Shown: positions 17,528 through 25,572, counted from the first letter of the stretch. The stretch: DNA of 64,000 nt from CALREJ01 sp964533375 (GCA_964533375.1 CAZHLW010000001.1:907497-971496); one strand, 5' to 3'. The notes: generated from the letters alone by a model not told the origin. Numbers and translations: made by a program.

Positions 17528-18568
17528 TAAATCCGCACAGAGCACATCACTCATCACCGTTGAAACCACGCGATGCCCTTCCTGATTCCAGTGACCGGTG
17601 TTTTTATCTTCCGGTTTGAATCCGTGCAGGAAAACATCATGTTCTTTTATGTATGCCTTCATAGAAGGCGTCAGTGATACAACCTCAAATCCTTCTTTGT
17701 GCCCGAGTGCAGTCAGACGTGCAACAGGATATTGAAAATCTGTGAGATCACTTTGCCTTGTTTCATCGGTGATGAATAAAACGAAACGAACATTGCGTGC
17801 AGTTGCTTCATGATTCATCTCAGCGATGGCACGTTCGGTCACGTCCCACGCATCGGTCCATTCTTGTGATGTTGGTGGCAGGAAAACGGGATCGATTGTT
17901 TCTTGTGATGGCGATTCGGCGATGACTCCGCTTTGCTCCTGTGCACCACCGGTGCGACGCCTTTCGTTGATGATCTGCAGCACGCGCGAGTGGTTGATGA
18001 GCGTGTGCAGCATGCGGGCAGGCAGTGATGTCTGGAAACGGAAGAAGTCTGTGTCGCGGAAGGAATTATCTTCGATGAGCTTGTTGTCTTTCATAGTCAT
18101 GTACGGACGATCAGTGCTTTTGAAAATCGCACGCGAGTTTTTGCGGATGTCGGTATCGGGCATGAAGAGCAGAACGACGATGTCGGGTTTGTACTGCCAC
18201 ACTTTTTCTTTGAGCATCAGTAATTGCTGCACGGTGGAAAACGAACTGATGCCGAAGTTGATCGCTTCGATTTTTTTACTGTCGACTGCGGAACACGACT
18301 GCAAATCCGTCTGCAGATGCGACCAGAACGTGTCTTCCACAGGAACCTGCAACGCTTCTGCAAAGGAATTCCCAAGTATGGCAACGCGCAGTGTGTCGGG
18401 CGCTGCAGTGATGTTGTGTTCGCGATCACGCAGTCCCTGGCTGCTGATTTTGATGTACGCCCTCCCCTCCCGCACAAACCATCCCTCTGCGCCGGGCCGC
18501 AAAGAAAAACCAAGAACCGGATCCACCCGCAGAAAATACGGATAGGCAATCCCTGCAAGACGCAGCAA
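17519..18568 (-). CDS. SGNH/GDSL-type hydrolase, membrane-anchored
   Basis: At least 349 residues. The SGNH block I is VAILGNSFAEAL (nucleophile Ser), and the C-terminal block with GHWNQEGHRVV supplies the catalytic His. The enzyme probably transfers or removes acetyl groups from a cell-envelope polysaccharide, as in alginate or peptidoglycan O-acetylation systems, together with the divergent MBOAT gene. The TTG start used here lies inside a hydrophobic helix: open codons continue upstream to about 18637 (ALRVLAVFIIITLCAEG) but contain no ATG or GTG. The true start may be an ATA at 18635-18637, one base after a predicted transcript start. Confidence 0.75.
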   Translation of the reverse strand: MLRLAGIAYPYFLRVDPVLGFSLRPGAEGWFVREGRAYIKISSQGLRDREHNITAAPDTLRVAILGNSFAEALQVPVEDTFWSHLQTDLQSCSAVDSKKIEAINFGISSFSTVQQLLMLKEKVWQYKPDIVVLLFMPDTDIRKNSRAIFKSTDRPYMTMKDNKLIEDNSFRDTDFFRFQTSLPARMLHTLINHSRVLQIINERRRTGGAQEQSGVIAESPSQETIDPVFLPPTSQEWTDAWDVTERAIAEMNHEATARNVRFVLFITDETRQSDLTDFQYPVARLTALGHKEGFEVVSLTPSMKAYIKEHDVFLHGFKPEDKNTGHWNQEGHRVVSTVMSDVLCADLSR

Positions 18569-18644
18569 TCCTTCCGCACAGAGAGTGATGATAATAAAGA
18601 CAGCAAGAACCCGGAGAGCGGACTTTACGGAAGGTATGCCGTGC

Positions 18645-18654
18645 AGTGTAGACT
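18645..18654. promoter_or_regulatory. Overlapping divergent -10 elements
   Basis: On the plus strand TAGACT (18649-18654) serves the MBOAT gene, whose ATG at 18662 is within one base of the expected start. On the minus strand TACACT (18650-18645) points to a start near 18638 for the SGNH gene. The two -10 boxes share two bases, so only one polymerase can bind at a time. Confidence 0.5.
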
Positions 18655-18661
18655 GTGACTG

Positions 18662-20032
18662 ATGTTTTTCAACTCGCTCACGTTTCTGGGAGTCTTTCTG
18701 CCAATCACCACACTTGTGCTGTGCGTGACACCACAGAAAATGCGTATCACACTTCTGCTCATTGCGAGCTACATCTTCTGCCTGCTCTGGAGTACGGAGT
18801 CCGCTATTTTTCTTTTTCTCACGACTGTAGCGGATTATCTGATTGGCAGAGCGATGATGGCCGGACGTTTGAAAAAAGTACTTCTGATCCTGAGTCTTGT
18901 GATGAATATCGGGCTGCTCGCGTTCTTTAAATACGCGGACTTCCTACATCTACCACTCCTTGGACTTGCGGTTCCTCTGGGGATTTCGTATGTCACGTTC
19001 AAGAAACTGAGTTACATCATCGATATCTACCGCAACAAGCGCACTGCCGAGACACGCATTCTCCCCTTCTTCCTCTATACATCATTTTTTCCGACACTCG
19101 TTGCCGGACCGATTGATCGTGCAGATTCGTTTCTGCCACAGACGGATATAGTCGAACGGCCACGATGGGATGAGGTCATAAGTGGAATCGTACGCATTCT
19201 CTGGGGCTGCGCAAAAAAAATGATTGTGGCGGATCAGGCGGCGCTGCTGGTGAATGCGGTCTACGACACACCGGGTGATCAGTCGTGGGTATCGTTAATT
19301 CTTGCAACATACTTCTTCAGCATCCAGATGTACGCGGACTTTTCCGGCTACACCGATATGGCAATCGGCACAGCACAGGTCCTCGGCTTCCGTCTGCCGG
19401 AAAACTTCGCAATGCCGTACGGCGCACTTACAGTCAGTGATTTCTGGCGCAGGTGGCACATCACGCTCTCGTCGTGGTTCCGCGATTACGTCTACATTCC
19501 GCTCGGCGGCAATCGCGTTGCTCTCTGGCGACAGTGTCTGAATATTCTCATTACATTTCTCTTAAGCGGTCTCTGGCACGGCGCGGGTTGGACATTTGTG
19601 ATTTGGGGCGGATTACATGGTTTGTATTTGATGCTGAGTCTACTCACAAGAAATCTGCGCACATCGATCATTTCTTTCCTCAGACTTACTCGCTATCCAC
19701 GACTACACATAATGCTGCAGTGGTGCATCGTCTTCCACGCCGTCACCGCCGCCTGGATTTTCTTCCGCGCCAGATCAATCGATGATGCACTGACAATCAT
19801 CAGTGGCATCACACGATTTGCCACAGGAGCGATGATGTTCAATGTATATACGATGATGCTCATGGTAATTGCGGCGACGATGATGTTTGTAGGTGACAAA
19901 CTTCTCGGCAGCAAAAGTTTCCTGCAAAAGCGCCCACTCTGGCTGCAGACCGGTTTCTGCTACGCACTCATTCTGCTCATTTGCGTATTTGGCAGCTTCC
20001 AGCAGAATCCTTTCATTTACGCACAGTTTTAA
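18662..20032 (+). CDS. MBOAT-family O-acyltransferase (AlgI/DltB-like)
   Basis: 456 residues with about ten membrane helices. Typical segments are PLGISYVTFKKLSYIIDIYR, FPTLVAGPIDRAD, ADFSGYTDMAIGTAQVLGF, the LSSWFRDYVYIPLGGNR region and LLSGLWHGAGWTFVIWGGLHG, whose histidine is the expected catalytic residue. AlgI-type MBOATs move acetyl groups across the membrane for transfer to polysaccharide by an SGNH partner; such a partner is the divergent neighbour. The target polymer is unknown. Confidence 0.9.
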   Translation: MFFNSLTFLGVFLPITTLVLCVTPQKMRITLLLIASYIFCLLWSTESAIFLFLTTVADYLIGRAMMAGRLKKVLLILSLVMNIGLLAFFKYADFLHLPLLGLAVPLGISYVTFKKLSYIIDIYRNKRTAETRILPFFLYTSFFPTLVAGPIDRADSFLPQTDIVERPRWDEVISGIVRILWGCAKKMIVADQAALLVNAVYDTPGDQSWVSLILATYFFSIQMYADFSGYTDMAIGTAQVLGFRLPENFAMPYGALTVSDFWRRWHITLSSWFRDYVYIPLGGNRVALWRQCLNILITFLLSGLWHGAGWTFVIWGGLHGLYLMLSLLTRNLRTSIISFLRLTRYPRLHIMLQWCIVFHAVTAAWIFFRARSIDDALTIISGITRFATGAMMFNVYTMMLMVIAATMMFVGDKLLGSKSFLQKRPLWLQTGFCYALILLICVFGSFQQNPFIYAQF

Positions 20033-20082
20033 GGTGGACTTCTTCAGTCTGGATCAGTAAAAAAAAGTGTGTAGAATAGTTT

Positions 20083-20182
20083 CCTTTACATTTCTGTGTA
20101 AAGGACCGGTCTTTGTTAGAAACGGTGACACGGTCCACAGAGGCATAGTGTGCATGTTTGCGTGCATAGTGTGCCCCTGTGG
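20083..20182 (+). promoter_or_regulatory. Structured 5' leader before the TIM-barrel isomerase
   Basis: TAGAAT at 20072-20077 predicts a transcript start near 20084. A perfect 8-bp stem follows immediately (CCTTTACA, 6-nt loop, TGTAAAGG, 20083-20104). Further on, CCACAG (20135-20140) pairs with CTGTGG (20177-20182), and the 11-mer GCATAGTGTGC occurs twice (20143-20153 and 20164-20174). The 204-bp stretch from 20033 to 20236 has no gene. It could be a regulatory leader or a terminator of the MBOAT gene. Confidence 0.5.
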
Positions 20183-20236
20183 CCATCTATGACATTTCGT
20201 CCGGATGCACTCTATTGTAGAAGGATGTAGCTGATC

Positions 20237-21067
20237 ATGCCTGAACGCTCACTGAAAGTTGACCTCACGTGGTGGTGCCACAACAGCTTTGGTCCAAAGT
20301 GGGACATCGATACCTTCATCAAGCGTGCCAGAGATATTGGCGCAGTTGGTATCGAGTTGGCGCCAGTGGAACATTGGCAAAAGCTGCAGAAAGCGGAGCT
20401 AACCTGCCCTGTCGCGATTCTCGACTTCGGCAAAGACAAACCACCCTTCGCAATCGGCTGGAACGATCCGACCGATCACCCTGCAGTTATCGCTGAAACT
20501 CTCAAGCAAATCGAGAACTGCCGAACGTCGGAGGGAGTATGCAATATGGTGATCGCATTTTCGGGTATGAGAAAACCTGGTATCAACAAAAAGGCAGCGA
20601 TCGCCAACTGCGTCAGCGGGCTCAAACAAGTTATGCCCGAAGCAGAGAAAGAGGGCGTCACTGTTCTGTTTGAATGCCTGAACGATAAGAAAGAGGGGGC
20701 AGAGGCGTGGAAGGGGCACCCGGGATATGACGCGACCACCTTGGACTTCGGTCTCGAGGTGGTGAAAGGTGTTGGTTCGCCTCGTTGCAAACTCGTTGTC
20801 GATCTCTTCCATGTCCAGCGACAGGAAGGGAACGTCATCCAAAACCTGGAGATGGTAAAGGACCATGTCGGCCACATTCACGCTGCCGGTCACGGCCAGG
20901 TAATCCGGCAGGAGATGAACGTCGGATACCAGGATCTGGATCACAGGGGGATCTTCCGGTATATCCGGTCCTGGTATCAGGGCGGCGTCGGGATCGAATA
21001 CATTCCAACGCATGGTCGCCCCTACAAGAACGACCTGCAGGCCACGATGAAGCTGATCAATGGATGA
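20237..21067 (+). CDS. Sugar-phosphate isomerase/epimerase, hydroxypyruvate-isomerase-like TIM barrel
   Basis: 276 residues of the AP-endonuclease-2/xylose-isomerase-like TIM-barrel family. Expected metal and catalytic positions are seen: Glu in VLFECLND (about 140), Asp/His in LVVDLFHVQRQEG (about 191), His in GHIHAAGHG (about 217) and Glu in GIEYIP near the end. It most resembles hydroxypyruvate isomerases (Hyi) and related epimerases; the substrate is unproven. Unlike most genes here it has a long leader, and a weak SD-like AAGGA (20221-20225) sits 11 bp before the ATG. Its start region may point to acquisition by transfer. Confidence 0.75.
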   Translation: MPERSLKVDLTWWCHNSFGPKWDIDTFIKRARDIGAVGIELAPVEHWQKLQKAELTCPVAILDFGKDKPPFAIGWNDPTDHPAVIAETLKQIENCRTSEGVCNMVIAFSGMRKPGINKKAAIANCVSGLKQVMPEAEKEGVTVLFECLNDKKEGAEAWKGHPGYDATTLDFGLEVVKGVGSPRCKLVVDLFHVQRQEGNVIQNLEMVKDHVGHIHAAGHGQVIRQEMNVGYQDLDHRGIFRYIRSWYQGGVGIEYIPTHGRPYKNDLQATMKLING

Positions 21068-21156
21068 ACGTGTCGCCATGCGACAAAGACTTTCGGCGGG
21101 TCCTTCCCTGGGCCCGTCGAATTTCTGTATGTCCTCTGTAAACCATCAAAAAGATT

Positions 21157-21181
21157 GATGCAATTGAGTTGCAATAACAAC
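21157..21181 (+). promoter_or_regulatory. Candidate metalloregulator operator at the Fur-family promoter
   Basis: The core AGTTGCAATAACAA (21167-21180) is the exact reverse complement of 25573-25586 in front of the ZIP gene. Similarity continues outward as TTGCAACTNAWTTGCA in the reverse reading. Its palindromic TTGCAA (21169-21174) is also the -35 hexamer, 16 bp before TATACT (21191-21196). A repressor bound here would block the promoter. Confidence 0.65.
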
Positions 21182-21202
21182 TGTCTTTGCTATACTGTTT
21201 GC

Positions 21203-21634
21203 ATGAGTCACACCCGCACTGAAGAGCAGATTCTCGAAACGCTCCGCAGCACCGGCCACCGCATTACACTGTCGCGCAGGGCCATCATCCGTGCTGTTTT
21301 GAAGAGCTCGACTCCCCTGTCTGCTGCAGGCGTTCTCGAAAAAATCCGCAAAGACAAAACGGAGGTGGATAAAACAACCGTCTACCGCGAACTGCAGATG
21401 CTGGCGGACGCAGACCTTATCCGCAGTATGACATTTGATGATGGCATCCGCCGGTACCAGGCGCATGCGGATTCACATACACATCACATTGTGTGCACCA
21501 AATGTAATAAAGTGGATGATGTGACAATGGAGCACGATATGGATGCAGTCGAAAAAAGTATTCTCAAAAAGAAAGACTTTACCGTCACCAGTCATTCACT
21601 GGAATTTTACGGGCTGTGCGCGAAGTGTGCATAA
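21203..21634 (+). CDS. Fur-family metalloregulator, Zur-like by context
   Basis: 143 residues from the ATG at 21203. The winged-helix domain contains RISLS-like TLSRRAIIRAVLKSS and TTVYRELQMLADADLI; the metal-binding half has HTHHIVCTKCNKVDDV (CxxC) and the last residues GLCAKCA give the second CxxC of the structural zinc site. Fur-family proteins repress metal-uptake genes. Sharing an operator with the ZIP transporter argues for zinc (Zur) rather than iron, though manganese or peroxide sensing cannot be excluded. TATACT ends six bases before the start, so the mRNA is leaderless and the gene is probably autoregulated. Confidence 0.85.
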   Translation: MSHTRTEEQILETLRSTGHRITLSRRAIIRAVLKSSTPLSAAGVLEKIRKDKTEVDKTTVYRELQMLADADLIRSMTFDDGIRRYQAHADSHTHHIVCTKCNKVDDVTMEHDMDAVEKSILKKKDFTVTSHSLEFYGLCAKCA

Positions 21635-21636
21635 AA

Positions 21637-21667
21637 AAACGGGAGGCCCTTTCGAAGCCCCCCGTTT
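21637..21667. terminator. Bidirectional intrinsic terminator
   Basis: AAACGGG, a GC-rich inner stem and CCCGTTTT. T-runs on one side and A-runs on the other make it usable by both the Fur-family gene (plus) and the basic peptide gene (minus). Confidence 0.8.
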
Positions 21668-21673
21668 TGCAAA

Positions 21674-21826
21674 CTACATAGCCATCTTTTTGTTCTTCCT
21701 CTTCCCTGCTCCATTAGCCTTCTTACGGGAAGAAGTAGATTTACTGGCAGAACGGCTCTTGGTAGACGCACGACTGGTGCGCGATGCTGCCTTCTTGGCA
21801 CGTCCCTTTGTCTTCTTGGTAGGCAT
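21674..21826 (-). CDS. Short Lys/Arg/Ser-rich basic protein, histone H1-like
   Basis: 50 residues from the ATG at 21826. The composition is almost entirely Lys, Arg, Ser, Ala and Gly, with repeated KxxSRTS/SKSTS motifs, as in H1-like and AlgP-like DNA-binding tails. It would bind nucleic acid or another polyanion, probably in the nucleoid. An in-frame start at 21862 would add a hydrophobic segment out of keeping with the rest. Confidence 0.65.
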   Translation of the reverse strand: MPTKKTKGRAKKAASRTSRASTKSRSASKSTSSRKKANGAGKRKNKKMAM

Positions 21827-21951
21827 ACGAGTGTGGGGAAGAAAATAAAAAATGAGGTGCACCCTCTACCTTGTACGACGGGCAACATTTCTGTTTCTTG
21901 CAATTTTCTTCTGATTTTACATTTCCCCATGGTCTACCGTATTCTTTTGGT

Positions 21952-22350
21952 ATGCCTTCCTTCAAAAACATCTCCCAAAGTATCGGCGCGATTATTGCCG
22001 GTATGTTCATTGGTGCCATCCTCTCCGTTGCCACAGACTTTATTCTGGAAAACACAGGAGTCTTCCCAACATTCGCTGAGCAGCAGGCAAACGGTTCACC
22101 AACATGGCTGCTTCTGTGGGCCAGTCTTTATAGAACGCTCTACACCATTCTCGGATGTTACGTTGCAGCGCGGCTTGCCCCCAGCAAACCCCTGCGCCAT
22201 GCGATGATCCTTGGTGTGCTTGGATTCGTCGCAAACATTGCAGGTGGCATTGCTATGTGGCACCTCGGTCAGAATTGGTACCCGATTGCGCTGGCAGTTC
22301 TCTCGCTGGCTGCAGGATGGATTGGAGGAACGTTGCACGCTAAAAAATAG
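21952..22350 (+). CDS. Four-helix membrane protein
   Basis: 132 residues from the ATG at 21952 with four hydrophobic helices (about 8-30, 50-72, 82-102 and 105-125). No named family; the pattern (LYRTLYTILGCYVAARLAP, then LGFVANIAGGIAMW) is common in small uncharacterised membrane proteins. TATTCT at 21940-21945 gives a leaderless start and argues against the longer upstream frame. Confidence 0.65.
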   Translation: MPSFKNISQSIGAIIAGMFIGAILSVATDFILENTGVFPTFAEQQANGSPTWLLLWASLYRTLYTILGCYVAARLAPSKPLRHAMILGVLGFVANIAGGIAMWHLGQNWYPIALAVLSLAAGWIGGTLHAKK

Positions 22351-22380
22351 CAGTGGCGGGATCGAAGTCCGCGCCACTGC
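22350..22380. terminator. Strong hairpin between convergent genes
   Basis: GCAGTGGCG (22350-22358) pairs perfectly with CGCCACTGC (22372-22380). It overlaps the stop codon of the membrane protein gene and lies downstream of the small minus-strand peptide gene. No U-run follows, so termination is not certain. Confidence 0.6.
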
Positions 22381-22394
22381 CGGTTGCCGTGACC

Positions 22395-22502
22395 TTAGAC
22401 GAAGGCCACGAGGGTGACAACACTCGAAGCAAAGTTGAGCGCTATCACAATAACTGACAGACAGGTCACAACAAGGCGGGCAAGGCGTCTCAAGCGTTTC
22501 AT
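22395..22502 (-). CDS. 35-residue single-helix membrane peptide with strong SD
   Basis: A basic start (MKRLRRLARL) followed by one hydrophobic helix (VVTCLSVIVIALNFASS...) to the end. The SD AAGGAG lies 5 bp before the ATG, the best in the window. A TATAAT at 22579-22584 (minus) predicts a leader of about 70 nt that contains the hairpin ATGTCTA-AAA-TAGACAT (22527-22543). It is divergent from another small membrane peptide across an SOS-like box. The size and layout recall type I toxins or small stress peptides; the function is unproven. Confidence 0.6.
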   Translation of the reverse strand: MKRLRRLARLVVTCLSVIVIALNFASSVVTLVAFV

Positions 22503-22571
22503 AAAAGCTCCTTTCTAAACAACGGTATGTCTAAAATAGACATCGATCTGTCACAGAAAGCATAGCACTTA

Positions 22572-22633
22572 TTGACTTATTATATAAATAGTATATTTTA
22601 TTTTTAACCGAACAAGCGTTTACGAACGTTCGG
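22572..22633 (+). promoter_or_regulatory. Promoter with SOS-box-like operator
   Basis: TTGACT (22572-22577), 16 bp, TATTTT (22594-22599), predicted start 22606. Right after it, CGAACAAGCGTTTA (22609-22622) fits the Gram-positive LexA consensus CGAACRNRYGTTYG except for the last base. The perfect palindrome CGAACGTTCG follows at 22623-22632. A repressor here would block elongation from this promoter. Confidence 0.5.
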
Positions 22634-22658
22634 CGTTACTCTACAAAGGAATGTGTCG

Positions 22659-22796
22659 ATGCAATTGAGAACCGTTTTACAGTGGTGCGTGTCGGTGTAC
22701 TTGGTTGGGATGACGATCTATATCGTCGCCGCTGCCATCGAAAAGAACAGGACAAATACCGGAAGAGTGTTGCAGTCGACCCGACCGGTGAAGTAA
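22659..22796 (+). CDS. 45-residue single-helix membrane peptide
   Basis: One hydrophobic helix (about residues 9-26, CVSVYLVGMTIYIVAAAI) and a basic C-terminal tail (EKNRTNTGRVLQSTRPVK). An SD-like AAAGGA lies 8 bp before the ATG. A promoter and an SOS-like box sit upstream and a hairpin terminator downstream, so this is a complete one-gene unit. SOS-induced membrane peptides such as division inhibitors or TisB-type toxins have similar size; this is an analogy, not homology. Confidence 0.55.
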   Translation: MQLRTVLQWCVSVYLVGMTIYIVAAAIEKNRTNTGRVLQSTRPVK

Positions 22797-22803
22797 CAAC
22801 AAA

Positions 22804-22837
22804 AACGACCGGGCACCCTATGGAGCGCTCGGTCGTT
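22804..22837 (+). terminator. Hairpin terminator of the small peptide gene
   Basis: AACGACCG (22804-22811) pairs with CGGTCGTT (22830-22837), with extra GC pairing inside, followed by GGTTT. From here to 23008 (about 170 bp) no gene or signal is seen. Confidence 0.65.
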
Positions 22838-23008
22838 GGTTTAGTGTGTCGCTACTGCCAGCGATCTGCGTGGGCGTATCGATGCTTCATATGGTATGCA
22901 GGGAAAGAAATACAAACTGTTGGTTAACCGATGATGCGAGTATAGGAAACAGACGTCGCAAAAATGTGAAACGTCTGTGGAGATTTCGGGAATATTTTGA
23001 CTGTCTAA

Positions 23009-23320
23009 TTATTTCGGACAGTTCAGTGCCTTTCTCCAACCTGCTTTCTTTGCATCAGCTTCAGTACAAAACATGCGCTCACCGGCAGATACATCAATGA
23101 CGGTCTGCTTATAACTTGCACAACCAGGCAGGTGATAAATTTTTTCCTTTTTATTGATATTCCCTTTAATAACACACGTAGCAGCAGATGACATTATTTT
23201 CTTTGTTGCCTTGCTGGAAGACTGTTTGGCTTCTGCTGTTCTAGTCATGACTAGAACACCAATCATCACAACCAGAAGCGCAAAACGTGATGTCGGTGAT
23301 TTTTTCTTTAAAAAACTCAT
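23009..23320 (-). CDS. Membrane-anchored protein with Cys-rich 'sunset'-type domain
   Basis: 103 residues from the ATG at 23320; TATACT at 23328-23333 supports this start. A basic N-terminus and one helix (residues 13-30) are followed by a Ser/Lys linker and a C-terminal domain. That domain has CVIKGNINKKEKIYHLPGC, then GERMFCTEADAKKAGWRKAL and a last Cys. This four-cysteine arrangement is the small Ada-like/sunset domain often fused to secreted nucleases; it probably binds zinc or forms disulfides. The gene at 61400 has a Cys-less version of the same motif. Confidence 0.7.
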   Translation of the reverse strand: MSFLKKKSPTSRFALLVVMIGVLVMTRTAEAKQSSSKATKKIMSSAATCVIKGNINKKEKIYHLPGCASYKQTVIDVSAGERMFCTEADAKKAGWRKALNCPK

Positions 23321-23401
23321 TGCTCTAAGTATAGGCGATTTTACTTTTTTACAAAATCTCCGGCACAGATTGCTCTGCACCGGAGAGATTGATGCTGTTA
23401 T

Positions 23402-24064
23402 TTAGCGCATGCTACTCATATTTGTAGACGGCTTATCCTCACGATCAGCCTTCAGGCGGTAGACCATTTCCGCCATTTCACCGCGGGTCAGGATCTGGTC
23501 AAAGCGCTTCACGCTGGTCGGGATTGCCTTCAGTTCAGACAAACGCTGAACGTACGGGCGGTACCAGAATTCGCCGGTGGTCTCTTCTTCCAGGCCCAGA
23601 GAGAACACGTTGTTGATGATTTTTGCAGCTTCCACAAAGTTAATGGACTCAGCCGGCTGGAACGTTCCATTCGGGTAGCCATCAACAATTGCTTTCATTT
23701 TTCCAAAACAGACTTCCGGTGCGTACCATGCATCCAGTGCAACATCGCGGAAGAAGACGATTTTGGAATTTTCCGGCACATTGGCGCGGATGCATTCGCT
23801 CAGATTATTCGTATCCAGAATGAGCGGATTGACCACAAACTTCATAAATTCCGCACGGTTGATGCGGGCGTTGGGCTTGAAGGTGCCGTCCAGATATCCT
23901 TTCAGCACATTGTGTGTGCGCAGGTATTCAATACCTTCATAGTATGTACTGCCTTCAGGAACATCCGTAAAAGGTTTCTGGGAGAAACTGACATCCTCCG
24001 CAAATGCGGTTGCCGAACCAAGGAGCATGGTGCCAATAATGGCAAGGGAGAGACTCTGTCTCAT
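23402..24064 (-). CDS. SLH-domain secreted protein
   Basis: 220 residues from the ATG at 24064. The signal peptide ends near residue 22 (ATAFAED). Three SLH modules fill the rest: FTDVPEGSTYYEG...GYLDGTFKPNARINRAEF, FRDVALDAWYAPEV...GYPNGTFQPAESINFVEA and a third with ILTRGEMAEMVYRL. With no other domain it may be a simple wall-layer protein or regulator of SLH binding. Two cysteines lie in the first inter-module region (ECIRANVPEN) and in module 2 (EVCFGKM). Confidence 0.85.
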   Translation of the reverse strand: MRQSLSLAIIGTMLLGSATAFAEDVSFSQKPFTDVPEGSTYYEGIEYLRTHNVLKGYLDGTFKPNARINRAEFMKFVVNPLILDTNNLSECIRANVPENSKIVFFRDVALDAWYAPEVCFGKMKAIVDGYPNGTFQPAESINFVEAAKIINNVFSLGLEEETTGEFWYRPYVQRLSELKAIPTSVKRFDQILTRGEMAEMVYRLKADREDKPSTNMSSMR

Positions 24065-24256
24065 AGGGGAAGGTGGAAGGAAATAAGGGGGAGATACACC
24101 TAAGACTACAAAGTAGCCCTTTTCTTTCACGGAAAAAATCAATCGGGCTGCGAAACGGGGAAAGAGTGTCGTAATCATGACTATTTCTGTAAGAGGCCCT
24201 ACGGCGGCGGGTCATACCCTTGTTCGCTGGTTTTTATTTTCTTTCCACCTTTTTCT

Positions 24257-25165
24257 ATGAAGAAATTACTCGTCGCGGGAACGGCGGCGCTGACACTCCT
24301 GTCGGCATTCCCGATTATGGCCAAAAATGATGATGGCCGCGGTTTTGGTTTTGGCTTCAAAACGGATGTCAAAGCTGATGTGCATGTCTCCGCATCTGCA
24401 GCTGTTGATGCTGCCTGTATGCAGGGTGTCGCGAAAGAACGCAGTCGTGCATACACCGAGGCATTCAGTGCCTACAGCACATCTATCAATACTGCACTGA
24501 AGGTTCGTGCTGATGCGGAAGTGTCTGCCTGGGCAAAAGTCGATGCCAAGGAACGGACTGTTGCTCTTGGCGCCGCAGAAAAAACATTCACAAGCAGTTA
24601 CAACAATGCATCCGGACAGCTGACTAAGGCAAAGAACGCTGCACGCATGGCATACTTAAAAGGCTGGCTGAACTGCCGCAAGAACGGTAGCTCCTCATCC
24701 ACTTCATCTGTCTCCAGCACATCATCTTCCGTAACGTCCTCCACATCATCGAATAATTCTTCCACTGTCGCCTGCGGTGCACTCAGTGGAAAGCTGACAG
24801 GCGCATTCACACTCACGTCGCCTATCAATGATGAAGGACGCAAGTTGTCTCTTACCGGTGCCGGTACCGTGAATGACAAATCTGTAGAAATGAGCGGCAG
24901 CATCCAGGGCCTTGGCTTCATTGCTATGGGACGCGCCAATGGCGACATCACCATCAAGCAGGGAACCGAAGGCACTCTTGTACTGCATCTGGAAGGACCG
25001 GTGCAGACAGGATTCGCCTCTCTTCCGAAGAGCTACAGCTATACCGTTAAAAGTGCGACGGGTGTCTTTGCCTCTGTTGCAACCAGCGGCAAAGTCGAGC
25101 TGCAGCTGAAGGGTGATCTGAACGGATCATTCAACATGGAACTGGGCGGCAAGTGTGCCCGCTAA
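24257..25165 (+). CDS. Secreted two-part protein with Ser-rich linker
   Basis: 302 residues: a signal peptide (1-22), a helical domain (about 35-140) bearing a Cys at each end (AACMQG ... LNCRKNG), a serine/threonine linker (141-167), and a C-terminal beta domain (168-302) closed by Cys at ACGALSG and KCAR. The helical half resembles that of the secreted protein at 30252 (AACxQ/ACVQ, repeated Ala-rich helices). No catalytic motif. Likely an extracellular structural or binding protein stabilised by disulfides. Confidence 0.65.
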   Translation: MKKLLVAGTAALTLLSAFPIMAKNDDGRGFGFGFKTDVKADVHVSASAAVDAACMQGVAKERSRAYTEAFSAYSTSINTALKVRADAEVSAWAKVDAKERTVALGAAEKTFTSSYNNASGQLTKAKNAARMAYLKGWLNCRKNGSSSSTSSVSSTSSSVTSSTSSNNSSTVACGALSGKLTGAFTLTSPINDEGRKLSLTGAGTVNDKSVEMSGSIQGLGFIAMGRANGDITIKQGTEGTLVLHLEGPVQTGFASLPKSYSYTVKSATGVFASVATSGKVELQLKGDLNGSFNMELGGKCAR

Positions 25166-25228
25166 ATCACGCTGATGTTTTTGAAGGGGGAAGAGAGTAT
25201 CCTACGGGGTATCTCTTCCCCTCTTTGC

Positions 25229-25549
25229 ATGTCGCTTCTCCGCACCTTTACCGCTTTGTCTCTTCTTGCAACCCTGACTGCTTGCGTGTCTGTCTCCACA
25301 GATGATCACGAGATGTCGATGAGTATGGATGAAATGACACACTCACTGCAGGACAAAACCGGCGACGATTTCGACAAAGCATTTATTGAAACGATGATTC
25401 CGCATCACGAAGGGGCAATCCACATGGCCGAGCTTGCAAAGAAGAACGCAAAACACGAAGCCATCCGCACTCTTGCAGATGAGATTATTAAGGCTCAACA
25501 GCAGGAAATTGATCTGATGAACCAGTGGAAAGAGGCTTGGGGATACTGA
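25229..25549 (+). CDS. DUF305 lipoprotein
   Basis: 106 residues from the ATG at 25229 with a lipoprotein signal (LLATLTAC, lipid on Cys). The DUF305 core is FIETMIPHHEGAIHMAELA followed by QQQEIDLMNQWKEAW. The family is a ferritin-like four-helix fold found in exported proteins, often beside copper or redox genes. The HH and Met residues could bind metal. It lies directly before the ZIP transporter operator, but the two have separate promoters. Confidence 0.85.
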   Translation: MSLLRTFTALSLLATLTACVSVSTDDHEMSMSMDEMTHSLQDKTGDDFDKAFIETMIPHHEGAIHMAELAKKNAKHEAIRTLADEIIKAQQQEIDLMNQWKEAWGY

Positions 25550-25572
25550 AAAGTCTATATCAGAGATTTTTC

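Noticed and set aside
22682..22927. 81-codon open frame on the plus strand
   Set aside because: It overlaps the better supported 45-residue peptide and a terminator, has no SD and gives a non-protein-like Arg/Trp/Cys-rich sequence.
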